Shown here piece after piece: positions 28,701 through 36,872 of a DNA stretch of 64,000 nt. Source of the stretch: Tubiluchus corallicola (Eukaryota > Priapulida > Priapulimorpha > Priapulimorphida > Tubiluchidae); assembly GCA_030141605.1 (NCBI GenBank), contig JAQGDQ010000012.1, positions 1,258,359 to 1,322,358 on the forward strand, written 5' to 3'. How positions within the stretch are numbered: position 1 is the stretch's first letter; each line of letters starts with the position of its first letter. Both the position numbers and the translations under genes were made by a program. Below the pieces are notes generated by a model. It made no database searches. It worked only from the letters and a program-made list of their open reading frames with translations, and was not told where the DNA came from.

Positions 28701-31266
28701 TAAATTATTGGCATAGCATTCATGAATGTGTTTTCACATTACAGGAAACTAACACTGACTGCAACTTTGTTGTTAAGGAGCATAAACCTCGCCATCCGAC
28801 TGTGTCGAATGTTTTTGGGTCCATTAAACGCTCTCAAACTTTTTCACCAGCTGCCGGACACCCGTCGCAATACATATGCCGAGTGTGTAACTTTGCTTTG
28901 TTTATACTTGTTTGATTATTTTGAAAATTATTAGTTGGAGAGACGTTACATTGAAACTATTTTCATTTGTGTATCACTTTTTGATGTCAGGTACTAACAT
29001 GAAATCATAATTTTGTCTCTCACTAGCTATTGTTGCACTTGCTAGAATTTATGTACATATATGTTTCAGTTAAATCGTAGTGATAGTGATAGCTCTATGC
29101 CACTTTATAAACGTGGACCCTTCCAAAGAAATACAATGGAAAGACGCAGTCTTCGTCGTAAGAGGGTAGGTGTCCATATTTGTTATTTTAGTAAATATAG
29201 TGCTAAAATGAAAGCTTTGTCTTGCATAAAGAATAACTATTGTTGAGCTGTTCTAGAGAGTAACTCATTTCCTGTCAAAATGTGTTATTAGCCGGATGTC
29301 AAATCGTTGCTAGCATTTTGCATTTTAAGGGATTCAACTCAATTATTTAACTAGCAGTCATTTTTGTCCAGTTCTGAAAATTTATTTCTTTGCACTATCA
29401 TTATCATTACTTTGTCTAATTTATTGACCAAAATGCATTTGTTCATTGCACACTGGCATACATTTTCGATTTTCCAATAACTCTAGTGTTGTAGTGTGTA
29501 TTGCAAAGCAACGATTAATTTTGTGTATCTGATTCTTTAGACGACCTCATTTGTAACAAGATTCTCCGCAGGTATCTCTGATATAGACAGGAGAGGATAA
29601 ATTGCGATGTTAATAAATGCTCTGGAATGTTATGAAAGACAAATGTTTCAAATTGTTTTTGTTGTTTGCGTAGACTCCTTCCATGTCGGTGTACCGGCAA
29701 CCGAGAAGAGAGCGGACTCAAAGCATGCGGACCTCACTGGACCTAGAGCTGGACCTCCAGGCATCAAAAAATAAACTTGAAAATCTAAATGAGGAAATTT
29801 CTCGCTTGAAGGATTTGAAGAAGATTTTTGAAGAAGCAAAAGCTAAAGGTTAGAGAAGTTTGTTTGCAAATGCTTTTCTACTTCAATTCAAATTATGTGA
29901 TTTAGTAAGAATTTACATTACAATGGTTTGACTTTATAAATCATTACTAAAATTGTTGTAGCTAATGCAGGTTTATTTCTGTATTAGGTGTTGAGCCGCC
30001 CACATGGGTTAGAGAAGACGATAAGTTGCAGACACTGCTGGCCAGTGCTGCTAATAAGCAGGTAATAAGTATTGCACACGTAGTGTAAACCATAATTTTC
30101 AGTATTTTAGTTTTTTCACACATGCACAAAAATAGATATGTTTTTATATATAGTTCAACTAATTTCTTGTAAACTGAACGAGGAAGCTCTCACATTTGTT
30201 GAGCAGCTCATCTAAAAGAATACGCACTCTGTAGTAAAGAAATTTCAGCAGTTGTATTTTACGTGAATGCAGTGCAACGATTAAGATTTTGAATACACAC
30301 ATATCTCAGTTTGCCGGACCTCGCTTTTACGGATTCTGGAAAAATTGGACAAAATCTGGACCGATAAAAGCCCCACATGCTACGTACAGTCCGTTGTTTC
30401 ATGAGCTGACCGCTAGTTGGCGGGCCGTATCTTTGTTTACATCATTATATCAGTGCAACAGAACAGTGTATAATGACACGTGTGTAGCTTGTAGGTTAGG
30501 AGCTCGTACAAGACGTTTTTGAGACAATTAAGTGATTGATTCTACATTACCATACACGGTGACTACTGTGTTAGCTTAGTATCCGTAAATACGGACAATC
30601 AGGAAATTTGGACCAACGTCTCCCCGCTTTTGTACGGCAAACCGAGATATGAATGTAATACTTAATGTTAGATGGTAAGTTTCATTGCATTACAGATAAC
30701 CGTCACATAGTTAAGCTACAAAGGATATATATATATATATATACGACACAAATAATAGCAAAGTTATTCTACATATACATATATATGTATATATAACTGC
30801 AATATATATACTTGCATATATATATGTGTGTGTGTGTGCACTACTACTATTATTGTTGTCACGTCTGAAATGCTAAGTGTTGTTTAAATTCCAGAAGCAG
30901 AAAACAGAAGAAGACAAACGTGTGGAAAAGATGCTCAAAAGAAGAACCAGAGAAATAGAGAAACTTCGAAAAGGCCAAAAGCAGGAACCAGATGCCCATT
31001 CATTTAGGTAAGCCTGCATTCTTTTTCTTTCAAGACCTATAATGTAAAGCCTGTTTGTCAAACTGTTGCTTTGAAGACATTCAAAACTTTTTTCTTTTTG
31101 CGTTATTTTACTTATAGAGCATTTTGTGTTGTTTTGCAGAGAAAAAATGGCATTTTTTGTTTCATCAAATCCATCTGTGCCTGCTATTCCATCCCCTGAA
31201 TCTGATGATGATGATGATGCTGAAAATGATGATATTAACAGCAACATAATTATCGAAAGATTATAG
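13627..31266 (+). CDS. kibra: KIBRA/WWC-family scaffold protein, 20 exons, 5' end missing
   Basis: KIBRA is a scaffold of the Hippo pathway. In flies and mammals it acts with Merlin and Expanded or LATS at the cell cortex and binds aPKC. Exons read here: 13627-13736, 14112-14206, 14503-14620, 17339-17498, 20612-20738, 21054-21185, 22701-22849, 23304-23468, 23727-24482, 25056-25202, 25684-25873, 26269-26424, 26750-26996, 27728-27948, 28745-28882, 29070-29165, 29674-29848, 29988-30061, 30895-31007, 31140-31266. All have GT-AG borders and compatible phases, giving 1164 visible residues. Domains in order: WW2 (residues 15-45), coiled coils (about 50-400), Ser-rich region (375-600), C2 (about 612-760), acidic region (852-920), aPKC-binding-like segment (971-1002), C-terminal coiled coil. 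The order and many motifs match human WWC1 (about 1113 residues). The first WW domain must lie upstream of the window. Confidence 0.96.
14112..14206 (+). CDS. kibra: KIBRA exon: end of WW2 and start of coiled coil
   Basis: The acceptor is TTTTTTGTAG and the donor GTAAGA. Joining to the previous exon gives [13 protein letters not shown], the same length as human DHNTKTTQIEDPR. The second WW tryptophan is replaced by Leu (Ile in human WW2), so this degenerate WW is a family trait. Then comes [14 protein letters not shown], close to human QWRREQEHMLKDYL. An upstream CAG at 14066 would add residues the family lacks. Confidence 0.93.
14503..14620 (+). CDS. kibra: KIBRA exon: coiled coil
   Basis: Acceptor AATTTTCAG, donor GTAAGT. 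It encodes [20 protein letters not shown], matching human QKEIYQVKQQRLELAQQEY, a heptad-rich helix after WW2. Confidence 0.93.
14621..20611 (+). other. Two long KIBRA introns
   Basis: Introns 14621-17338 and 17499-20611 surround the 160-bp exon at 17339. They contain an AAC tract (15024-15045) and AT-rich sequence. A 103-codon minus-strand frame at 15515-15826 has no recognisable family and is not called. Confidence 0.8.
17339..17498 (+). CDS. kibra: KIBRA exon: Ser run and coiled coil
   Basis: Acceptor CTCTTTTAG, donor GTAAGT. It encodes a short Ser run followed by KYD and a helical stretch ([15 protein letters not shown]), matching human [10 protein letters not shown] and VNKLKREMVHLQHEL. 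Confidence 0.92.
20612..20738 (+). CDS. kibra: KIBRA exon: CGEKEK coiled-coil segment
   Basis: Acceptor TTGTTTCTAG, donor GTAATA. It reads [11 protein letters not shown] and [12 protein letters not shown]. Human KIBRA has IDKKMSDAQGSY and ITCGEKEKQDLI at the same place. Confidence 0.93.
21054..21185 (+). CDS. kibra: KIBRA exon: linker ending in SQTDLAG
   Basis: Acceptor TTTTTTTAACAG, donor GTAAGC; 44 codons in phase 0. It contains SLVELKDD and ends ASQTDLAGE, matching human SLAMLKDG and SSQTDISG. The middle is poorly conserved. Confidence 0.9.
21829..22613. mobile_element. Possible TIR element in a KIBRA intron
   Basis: The left end has GGACCGGTCTTAGG and CGGGGCCCCACTGC. The right end, read in reverse, has GGCTGGCCTTA and CGGGCCCCATGC. 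The inverted ends are imperfect and interrupted. A related one-sided end (GGGCCGCC then GGGGCCCAGTGC) is at 53363-53396. No coding frame inside. Confidence 0.35.
22701..22849 (+). CDS. kibra: KIBRA exon: coiled coil
   Basis: Acceptor TTTCTTTCAG, donor GTAAAT. It encodes [19 protein letters not shown], aligning with human LAEKVRLRLRYEEAKRRIA, and ends in a split Arg codon before the RLLLI segment. Confidence 0.93.
23304..23468 (+). CDS. kibra: KIBRA exon: coiled coil with RRISP motif
   Basis: Acceptor ATGCTGTTTAG, donor GTAGAA. It encodes [19 protein letters not shown], close to human LILINEKEELLKEMRFISP, then a helix with [17 protein letters not shown]. Confidence 0.93.
23727..24482 (+). CDS. 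kibra: KIBRA exon: large Ser-rich regulatory exon
   Basis: The largest exon, 756 bp. It begins with the end of the coiled coil ([19 protein letters not shown]) and passes into a Ser-rich region. It keeps LSPRSSLSS followed by SPP and SP (from residue 471); in human KIBRA the equivalent segment carries reported mitotic phosphosites. It also keeps [15 protein letters not shown] (586-600), nearly identical to human. A PPTY sequence at residues 490-493 has no counterpart that I recall in human KIBRA. Donor GTATTT. Confidence 0.95.
25056..25202 (+). CDS. kibra: KIBRA exon: start of C2 domain
   Basis: Acceptor ATATTTACAG, donor GTAAGT. The segment [20 protein letters not shown] opens the C2 fold and aligns with human RIQIALKYDEKNKQFAILII. 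C2 domains of this family bind phospholipids. Confidence 0.92.
25684..25873 (+). CDS. kibra: KIBRA exon: middle of C2 domain
   Basis: Acceptor TTCTTCATAG, donor GTAAGT. It encodes YVKAALLPF, then [21 protein letters not shown], matching human RVAVLPC and VFWVSMSYSALHQKTLRVDV, which are C2 beta strands. Confidence 0.93.
26269..26424 (+). CDS. kibra: KIBRA exon: end of C2 domain
   Basis: Acceptor TTTTCTCTAG, donor GTAAAA; 52 codons, phase 0. It reads [22 protein letters not shown], parallel to human GGAQISLAEV and STRWYNLL. A C-terminal linker follows. Confidence 0.93.
26750..26996 (+). CDS. kibra: KIBRA exon: acidic and Pro-containing linker
   Basis: Acceptor TCCCCTTTAG, donor GTAAGA. It opens with a short acidic run and continues with a poorly conserved stretch containing [10 protein letters not shown] and [19 protein letters not shown]; the latter resembles human RSSTQTLE. 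The function of this linker is unknown to me. Confidence 0.9.
27112..27135. repeat. AT microsatellite in a KIBRA intron
   Basis: Twelve AT units in the intron after the 26750-26996 exon. Confidence 0.85.
27728..27948 (+). CDS. kibra: KIBRA exon: Asp/Glu-rich region
   Basis: Acceptor AACATTTCAG. The donor is GTTATT, a weak GT site supported by phase and by the join MTDK+ETNTD, which matches human VDKETNTET. Long Asp/Glu runs correspond to the Glu-rich stretch of human KIBRA. Confidence 0.9.
28745..28882 (+). CDS. kibra: KIBRA exon: conserved SQTFSP segment
   Basis: Acceptor CACATTACAG, donor GTGTGT. It encodes [20 protein letters not shown], almost the human IRSKTFSPGPQSQYVCR. This precedes the aPKC-binding part. 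Confidence 0.93.
29070..29165 (+). CDS. kibra: KIBRA exon: aPKC-binding-like basic segment
   Basis: Acceptor ATATGTTTCAG, donor GTAGGT. It reads [15 protein letters not shown], then [13 protein letters not shown], matching human LNRSDSDSS and RNSLERRSVRMKR. In human KIBRA this region is reported to bind atypical PKC. Confidence 0.94.
29674..29848 (+). CDS. kibra: KIBRA exon: C-terminal coiled coil, part 1
   Basis: Acceptor TTTGCGTAG, donor GTTAGA. It encodes [20 protein letters not shown], matching human [13 protein letters not shown], then [19 protein letters not shown]. Confidence 0.94.
29988..30061 (+). CDS. kibra: KIBRA exon: PxWVREDDK segment
   Basis: A 74-bp exon. Acceptor TGTATTAG, donor GTAATA. 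It encodes [15 protein letters not shown], matching human LPQWLREDERFRLLL. Confidence 0.92.
30301..30650. mobile_element. MITE-like element in a KIBRA intron
   Basis: Ends at 30301-30316 and 30635-30650 are inverted (ATATCTCAGTTTGCCG against ATATCTCGGTTTGCCG, 15 of 16). The subterminal CCTCGCTTTTACGGA and TACGGACAATC recall pogo/Tigger-type ends. 350 bp, no transposase. A 77-codon frame inside is not gene-like. Confidence 0.45.
30720..30840. repeat. AT, TATACA and GT microsatellites
   Basis: Mixed AT, TACATA and GT runs about 55-175 bases upstream of the KIBRA exon at 30895. Confidence 0.8.
30895..31007 (+). CDS. kibra: KIBRA exon: basic coiled coil near the C terminus
   Basis: Acceptor TTAAATTCCAG, donor GTAAGC. 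Lys/Arg/Glu-rich helix ending PDAHSF, aligning with human PPEVQSF. Confidence 0.91.
31140..31266 (+). CDS. kibra: KIBRA terminal exon and stop codon
   Basis: Acceptor GTTTTGCAG; stop TAG at 31264-31266. It starts REKMAFF, as in human REKMAFFTRP. The tail is acidic (Asp run) and ends NIIIERL, unlike the human ADDV end that serves as a PDZ ligand. Confidence 0.93.
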
Positions 31267-32820
31267 AAACGGTCTGTAGGTTCTTCATTATTCAAAAACA
31301 ATTATCGTTGGTGCTGCTTCCATACACACGAGTCTTCCTCAGGAGTTTCTAAAATTCATTGTGTTGTCACACTGTTACCAGTTAACTTTACTATAAGTTC
31401 TCTTCTTTCATTTACTGTGGCAGCTGTTTAGCATTCCAATGGATTTTCCAAAAAAAAGCGACATAGTTCTGGCGAGCTGTTCTGTGAATTGATCTGGTGC
31501 TTTCTTTTGTATTATTTTTAGGCAGTCGCTTTTAATCATTGCCGACTGCAGGCCAGAAGGGTGGCCTCTGTGATTTAATCGTTGTTGATGTTAAACCGTT
31601 TCGTAGACTATTTTTTTACCGTTTTGATAATGAAGTTTTTACTTGTGGCAATTTTGTAAAAAAATCTTTTTGTGAGTTGAACTATAGTGTTAATCAAATT
31701 CCTGTATAGAACATACTTGCATATTATAATACTGTTAATATTGTAACTTGTACATATTATGTAGTGGGGATACATAATCATGATCTTATATTGATTCTTC
31801 TGATTTTTCTGTACCCCAAGCATGAGAAGCAGCCATTTAACAATTTTTATAGTGTTCTCTGTACAGTTTATATAATGCTTTATCACTCTTTAGCACTTTC
31901 ACATAGACAACAAAATAGGATGGTCTTATCTCTATGTTATGAACAGTTAAGTTTTCTATGACTGGTTTTTAAAGATCGTAAGGTAGTTTTTTTCATAAAG
32001 ATTTCAAATAAGCACTTCAGTATCACCATAATGCCTTCTTCTTGGTTAATGTGTCATGTGTAAAATGTGATGCAGTTGAAATTGTTCAGAACTAATTCAA
32101 ATAGTTTTTGTTTTACATGTTTTTTTCTACTTACCGTATATACGTGTATACAAGTCTACCTTATGTACAAGTACCAAAAATTGCATCATTTTATACATTA
32201 CCTGTTTACAAGTCGACCATAAAATATTAAGATCTTTCAGAGTAAATGATCTGGAGCACCTGCACAACATTAGCGATTTCCATGTTCTGATCAAGTGCTC
32301 CGTCGCTATTTTATTTACCGGTAATATATAAATTTTAACTTAATTTCACATACATTAAAATAAATTACAGTAATATTTGTTAATATTGTGAATAATGTCA
32401 AGATGCAAACGTTCTCTGATATGAAGTATCACAGTATGAGTGTTCATTCAGTCCAGAGTATAATGAAGGATTATTTCTTTACATATTCGTATTGTAGACG
32501 ACTCTTTAGCGACATCTCCCAAAAACATATCGTAAGTATAAGACGACCCCAAAAATTTCACCTTAAAATCGCCTCCCAAAAATTCGACTTGTACATAAGT
32601 ATATACGGTAAGTACTTCTAGAACATTTTTTAGGTTTTCGGGATTAAAACTTTTTCTGTGACACAAAACAGAGCGATTTTTCGTGTTGAAACTCTAATTC
32701 AATTGTATTTCAGTCACTGAAATCTTTCTGAATTAAAACGTTTCTCCTCATAAAATCCATAATTTTTCTGTGTGTTGCGGCAAAAGGTGTTATCTCAATA
32801 AAAATCTGCATTTCCTGAGA
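31267..32820 (+). other. Probable KIBRA 3' untranslated region
   Basis: AT-rich sequence after the stop. AATAAA occurs at 32359-32364, inside the TIR element at 32128-32614, and at 32797-32802 and 33053-33058. The real cleavage site is undetermined. Confidence 0.4.
32128..32614. mobile_element. MITE with TACTTACCGTATATAC ends
   Basis: The inverted ends 32128-32143 and 32599-32614 match TACTTACCGTATATAC and are followed by related CAAGTC(T/G)AC sequence. I know ACCGTATATAC plus AAGTCGAC ends as a widespread class of short DNA-transposon repeats in animals. About 487 bp, no coding frame. Confidence 0.55.
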
Positions 32821-34569
32821 ATATAACTAATTTGGAAATTTGTAGTTTGTGGATTATTGGCATATTATTGTGAATCCTGTCAGTAGTTTTTAGTACTATG
32901 TAAATTCACTTCAGTGATTTTATTGTTTTAGGTATTTAAAAACAGCAGCATGTTCTTGAATGCTGTATAATTATTTCTTAATTTGATACTGTAACATCTG
33001 TGCATGATCTTTTTTACTAGAAATAATAACAAAATTAATATTTAGTTAAATGAATAAAAAAGACTATTGTTGTCGTGCAAACAGTAATAATATTCTTATA
33101 CAATTTATTATTAATACTCAGGTTACTGTGGTAACAAGAAAGTGTTTTTGTAACTAAATTATGCTGTAATTATTAAGATGCTGATATTTTTTAAATATAT
33201 TTCTAAAATTATGGTATTACAGTCTTGAGTTTTAAATTGTAATAGATTCTGAACTTTTGTGAGTTGTGGACAATTTTTCTCAGCTGTCACACTAAGTATC
33301 ACTAAACAAAATCCTATGTGGATTCGATTCGGAGTCAATGGACATGATTTTAGCGAAATTAATAAGCGGCTGTTATAGATGGAATCAAACTTTACTATAA
33401 AAAATAATACATAGTCCTAGTACTAGAGTTATTGCATGTTGACAGGATAAACAAGACATGTTTGTTAAAATAAGTGAATATTTTCAAGCACTGTGCCATG
33501 TTACATTGATGCGTGACAAAAATAACTGGAAATCTTGCAAATGTAGATTACATCAATAGCTTAAGTACACTTAGCAACAAACAAAATATCTATCATAGTT
33601 GAAATGGAAAAAGTCCGATATAAACTAGGGACTAGACACTAATCTGCTTGGATCCGCAATAAACACCATGTAAAATGTTATATTATCTCTGGTATAACAG
33701 TAACTTGCTCTTCATAAGTGAAATTCCCACCACTGCTGAGTAAGCTACAAAATTTGCCATTATGAGGCAAATGCTGCATACATATTTTTAGCAATAAACC
33801 CAGCAACAAAAACAGTATGAGCAAAAACTACGGATCCTGCACGTTCTACTTGGTCCAAGGACGTCATTTACGTCTACAGGATACTTGGCAATCTCCATAT
33901 GGATTGATAAAGCCAATGAATCAACAGTGGTCTCTAGATAAGCACAAAATGACAATCACTGTGTAAGACACGTAAAATACTTATATTTAGCCTCTAATCT
34001 GCTATATTTCCAACACGGCCCCTCTCTTGCCTCCATGGTCATTGAACATATACTAACTTTTGCTACTTTTGGAACTCCTGATACAGTCAGACTTTGAAAA
34101 ATTATTTCCTCGTTTTTTTGATAAAACATTATTTTCTTATCACTCCATAGGCGAGTAAATGTTTGCAAGGTTTTTTCTTTACAACACAGCAGACACCCGA
34201 AGTTTTCTTTAAATTTAAAAGGAAAACATAAAAAATTCTAATACCACTATTACCTTTTCTGGTGTTAACTCTGTTACAATATCGCTTAGCTGTATCATGC
34301 TGCTATGTTAAAAAACTCAATTATTTTGTTTTTGATTGTTTTCGCATCAAGTGCTTGTTTTAAAGAATTTTCTTGAAGTCACTTTGTGTGACTTAACGTT
34401 TGTAAAAATTCTTTCTGATTTTTTCCAACCTAACCTTTTTAAATTTTCGTACACCTCATCAAGGCATTTATAGACCACTTCTGGTATCATGACTGACTTT
34501 AAAAGCTGTAATCTTTTATGTGTTTTGCAAAAACCTACCAACATTTTTAACCTAGTTTTAAATACATCT

Positions 34570-34780
34570 CAGGCCCACACCATACATCCTACTTTTTCTC
34601 TTGTAGAAATAGTCACACCTTATTTCCATTCTCCTTGTATATACGTTCACCCATACACCTAGATATTTGTATCGTGTGCTTTCAAAACTTTCTCTGTTTT
34701 AATTCTCATCCCTGCGTGTAACAATGAATTGCTTGGATTTTTCTGTTTCCTACTTTTAATACCTAATGATTTTTTGTGCT
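34570..34780 (-). mobile_element. LINE reverse-transcriptase relic
   Basis: One minus-strand frame reads RYKYLGVWVN followed by basic residues, the usual sequence just after the RT palm in LINE elements. Stops are frequent around it. A further minus-strand frame at 34347-34544 may be the continuation. Confidence 0.45.
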
Positions 34781-35159
34781 AAATGTTAACGTTATATACA
34801 TAATTATACTCTTGCATTTATTCTTAAATTTGGTGCCCAAGATTATTGCTACGTAATAAAGTGGGCATAAGTTAACTCGCTTACCTGTGACGGGGAGATT
34901 GCTGTGCTTGTGGTGCAGAGATATACCCTTTGGTATAAACAGAAATTAGAATAAGTCGGAACTTGGAACAACTAATTCCAAGGTTTCTGTTATTGTCGCA
35001 AGAAGCGACCCAGGCTGCAAGGCAGCGAGTGCGGACTGGTCAAAGTTTGAAACTTTCGCGAGTTTCGTCTTGCAGACTTTCGAAGTTTCAGAAGAGGTAA
35101 TTCTTGGATTTTGTGTTTTCCTCAAAAAAGATGCATTTCGTTTATTTTATGCTAAGCTA

Positions 35160-35620
35160 TCATTTTAGGGCTTCCGATATATTTAGGTTAAATACTTTAT
35201 CCAAACGGTCCTCTCTCAAAAGCTTTTTGAAACTGTCAACTGATGAAGCACTGATGGTTGACATTGGAAGACGAATCCATGGCTGAACTACACGATGCCT
35301 AAAAAGTGAGATCTGGCGTTGGTTTTAGCGGGTTGCACAAATAACTTGGACTCGTGACCACGAAGAGCTCTGTGTGGAAAAAAGTCTGTCAGAATAGTGT
35401 TACCACTAATTATTTTGAAGTAGTTCACAAGGTCTTCAGTCTCACGCCTTTGCTCAAGAATAGAAATTAAAGAGGGATCCAAGTCATTAGTTAAACGAGT
35501 ACATCTGTCAGAAACGAGTTCTTTCAAGTGCATTCTTGAGAGTAGCCTACTGCGGTGACCACACAACCGATGCATATTTCAAAATGGGTGGAACAACAGC
35601 TTTATAAAGATGAAAATTAA
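35160..35620 (-). mobile_element. LINE ORF2 C-terminal fragment
   Basis: On the minus strand the order is LYKAVVPPILKYASVVWSP, RCTRL, LEQRRETEDLVNYFKI, RGHESKLF, then IRLPMSTISASSVDSFKKLL. These are the closing motifs of reverse transcriptase in Jockey/CR1-like LINEs. At least two frame changes and a stop show it is dead. The 5' part and the catalytic RT motifs are absent. Confidence 0.7.
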
Positions 35621-36764
35621 TTGCAATAATTCATGTTTATTTTTATTTTGTAGTACATTCTATGAAAGTGCATTGCTAATTCAATCAATACTAGTTTTGC
35701 ACTAGAGTGATTTTTTATTTTAATTCCATGTATAACTTACATTTATGTTAATCATTTAAATAATTTGATATGTTTAATTATTATTATTAAATAAACAAGG
35801 AGAAACGACGGACTGAGGTGACTTTGCTCAATTCCTCCTACCATATTTGGGCAGCCCATGACCCAGTGCTGCAGTGCGCAGTATATGTGCTAGTGTGGTG
35901 AACAGCACGCAGCAGTTGTATCCAACGGCATCAAAAGTGCCTGAATATAACAGTGCCTTTAACAAACAGAAATCAATCTTCTTGTTGAAATTTGTGTAAA
36001 AAAATATCAAAATACTAACTGCATATATTTTAGTCAAATGTACTTGTATTTCATCTGTTTTTCTTTGATATTTGTGCCTTTTTAAAATAGTTCATTCAAT
36101 GCGCGAGTAAGCGGGGTGGATTAGATCTTGCGTGCACCCACGAAAGTGTTATTAACATAAGGGCGTCCTCGCAGTAACATGAGAGTGAAACTTTTTGTGA
36201 TTTAGTCATTTAGCTTTAATGCTTTTTAGATAACTAGATTCATTTAAACTTCACTGTAAACATTACAGTTTTGTATAAGCGAGGCATCGGTAACTGCGTA
36301 CTTTGACACACAAAAAATACTAGGTTTCGTTAATACAGAGATATAGTAAACATGACAAGCTTAGTTTACCTGCCATTAGAATGTTCGATGCTCACCTCTG
36401 CTGAGTAGTCAAGGATCGGAATTTTTTCCTGAACATTTCAGTGGGTCCACGCTGGTAAATGCTGCCTCCATTAAGTTATTTCTTCAAAGATAATGACATT
36501 TGATTTTTTAGTAAATTTATATTTTTGCAGGCATATGCAGATAGTAACTGTACTCTTTGTGTCTTTATCATATCATTTTTAATGTGTGTTGTTTATTACT
36601 GTGCATTTTAATCATTTTATGCAGTTTATTTTTTTGTGTACAAGCATTGTTGAATATGTAAATGAATAAAGACTGTACAAGTTTTCATTAACTGGTATTG
36701 CACTGGCTTCTTATAATGTAATGTATTTGTTTGAATTTCAGCAAGGAGTTAAATTTACCTGACA

Positions 36765-36872
36765 ATGTTCCGATGTAAACAACTTTGTTATAAAACTGTG
36801 ATAAACATTACTCAGCAATCAGCACATACTGTGGCTAAAGCTACTCCGAAAAGTCATGGACAGAATTTTAAG
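36765..36872 (+). CDS. MCCC2: MCC-beta-like exon 1: start and presequence
   Basis: It encodes 36 residues from [10 protein letters not shown] to GQNFK, with Lys, Arg, Thr and no acidic residue, fitting a mitochondrial targeting peptide. Donor GTATCA. A TTTCAG at 36736-36741 could be the acceptor of a 5' UTR exon, in which case a non-coding exon lies upstream. Confidence 0.85.

Noticed and set aside
30873-31301. 142-codon minus-strand frame
   Set aside because: Antisense shadow of the last two KIBRA exons.
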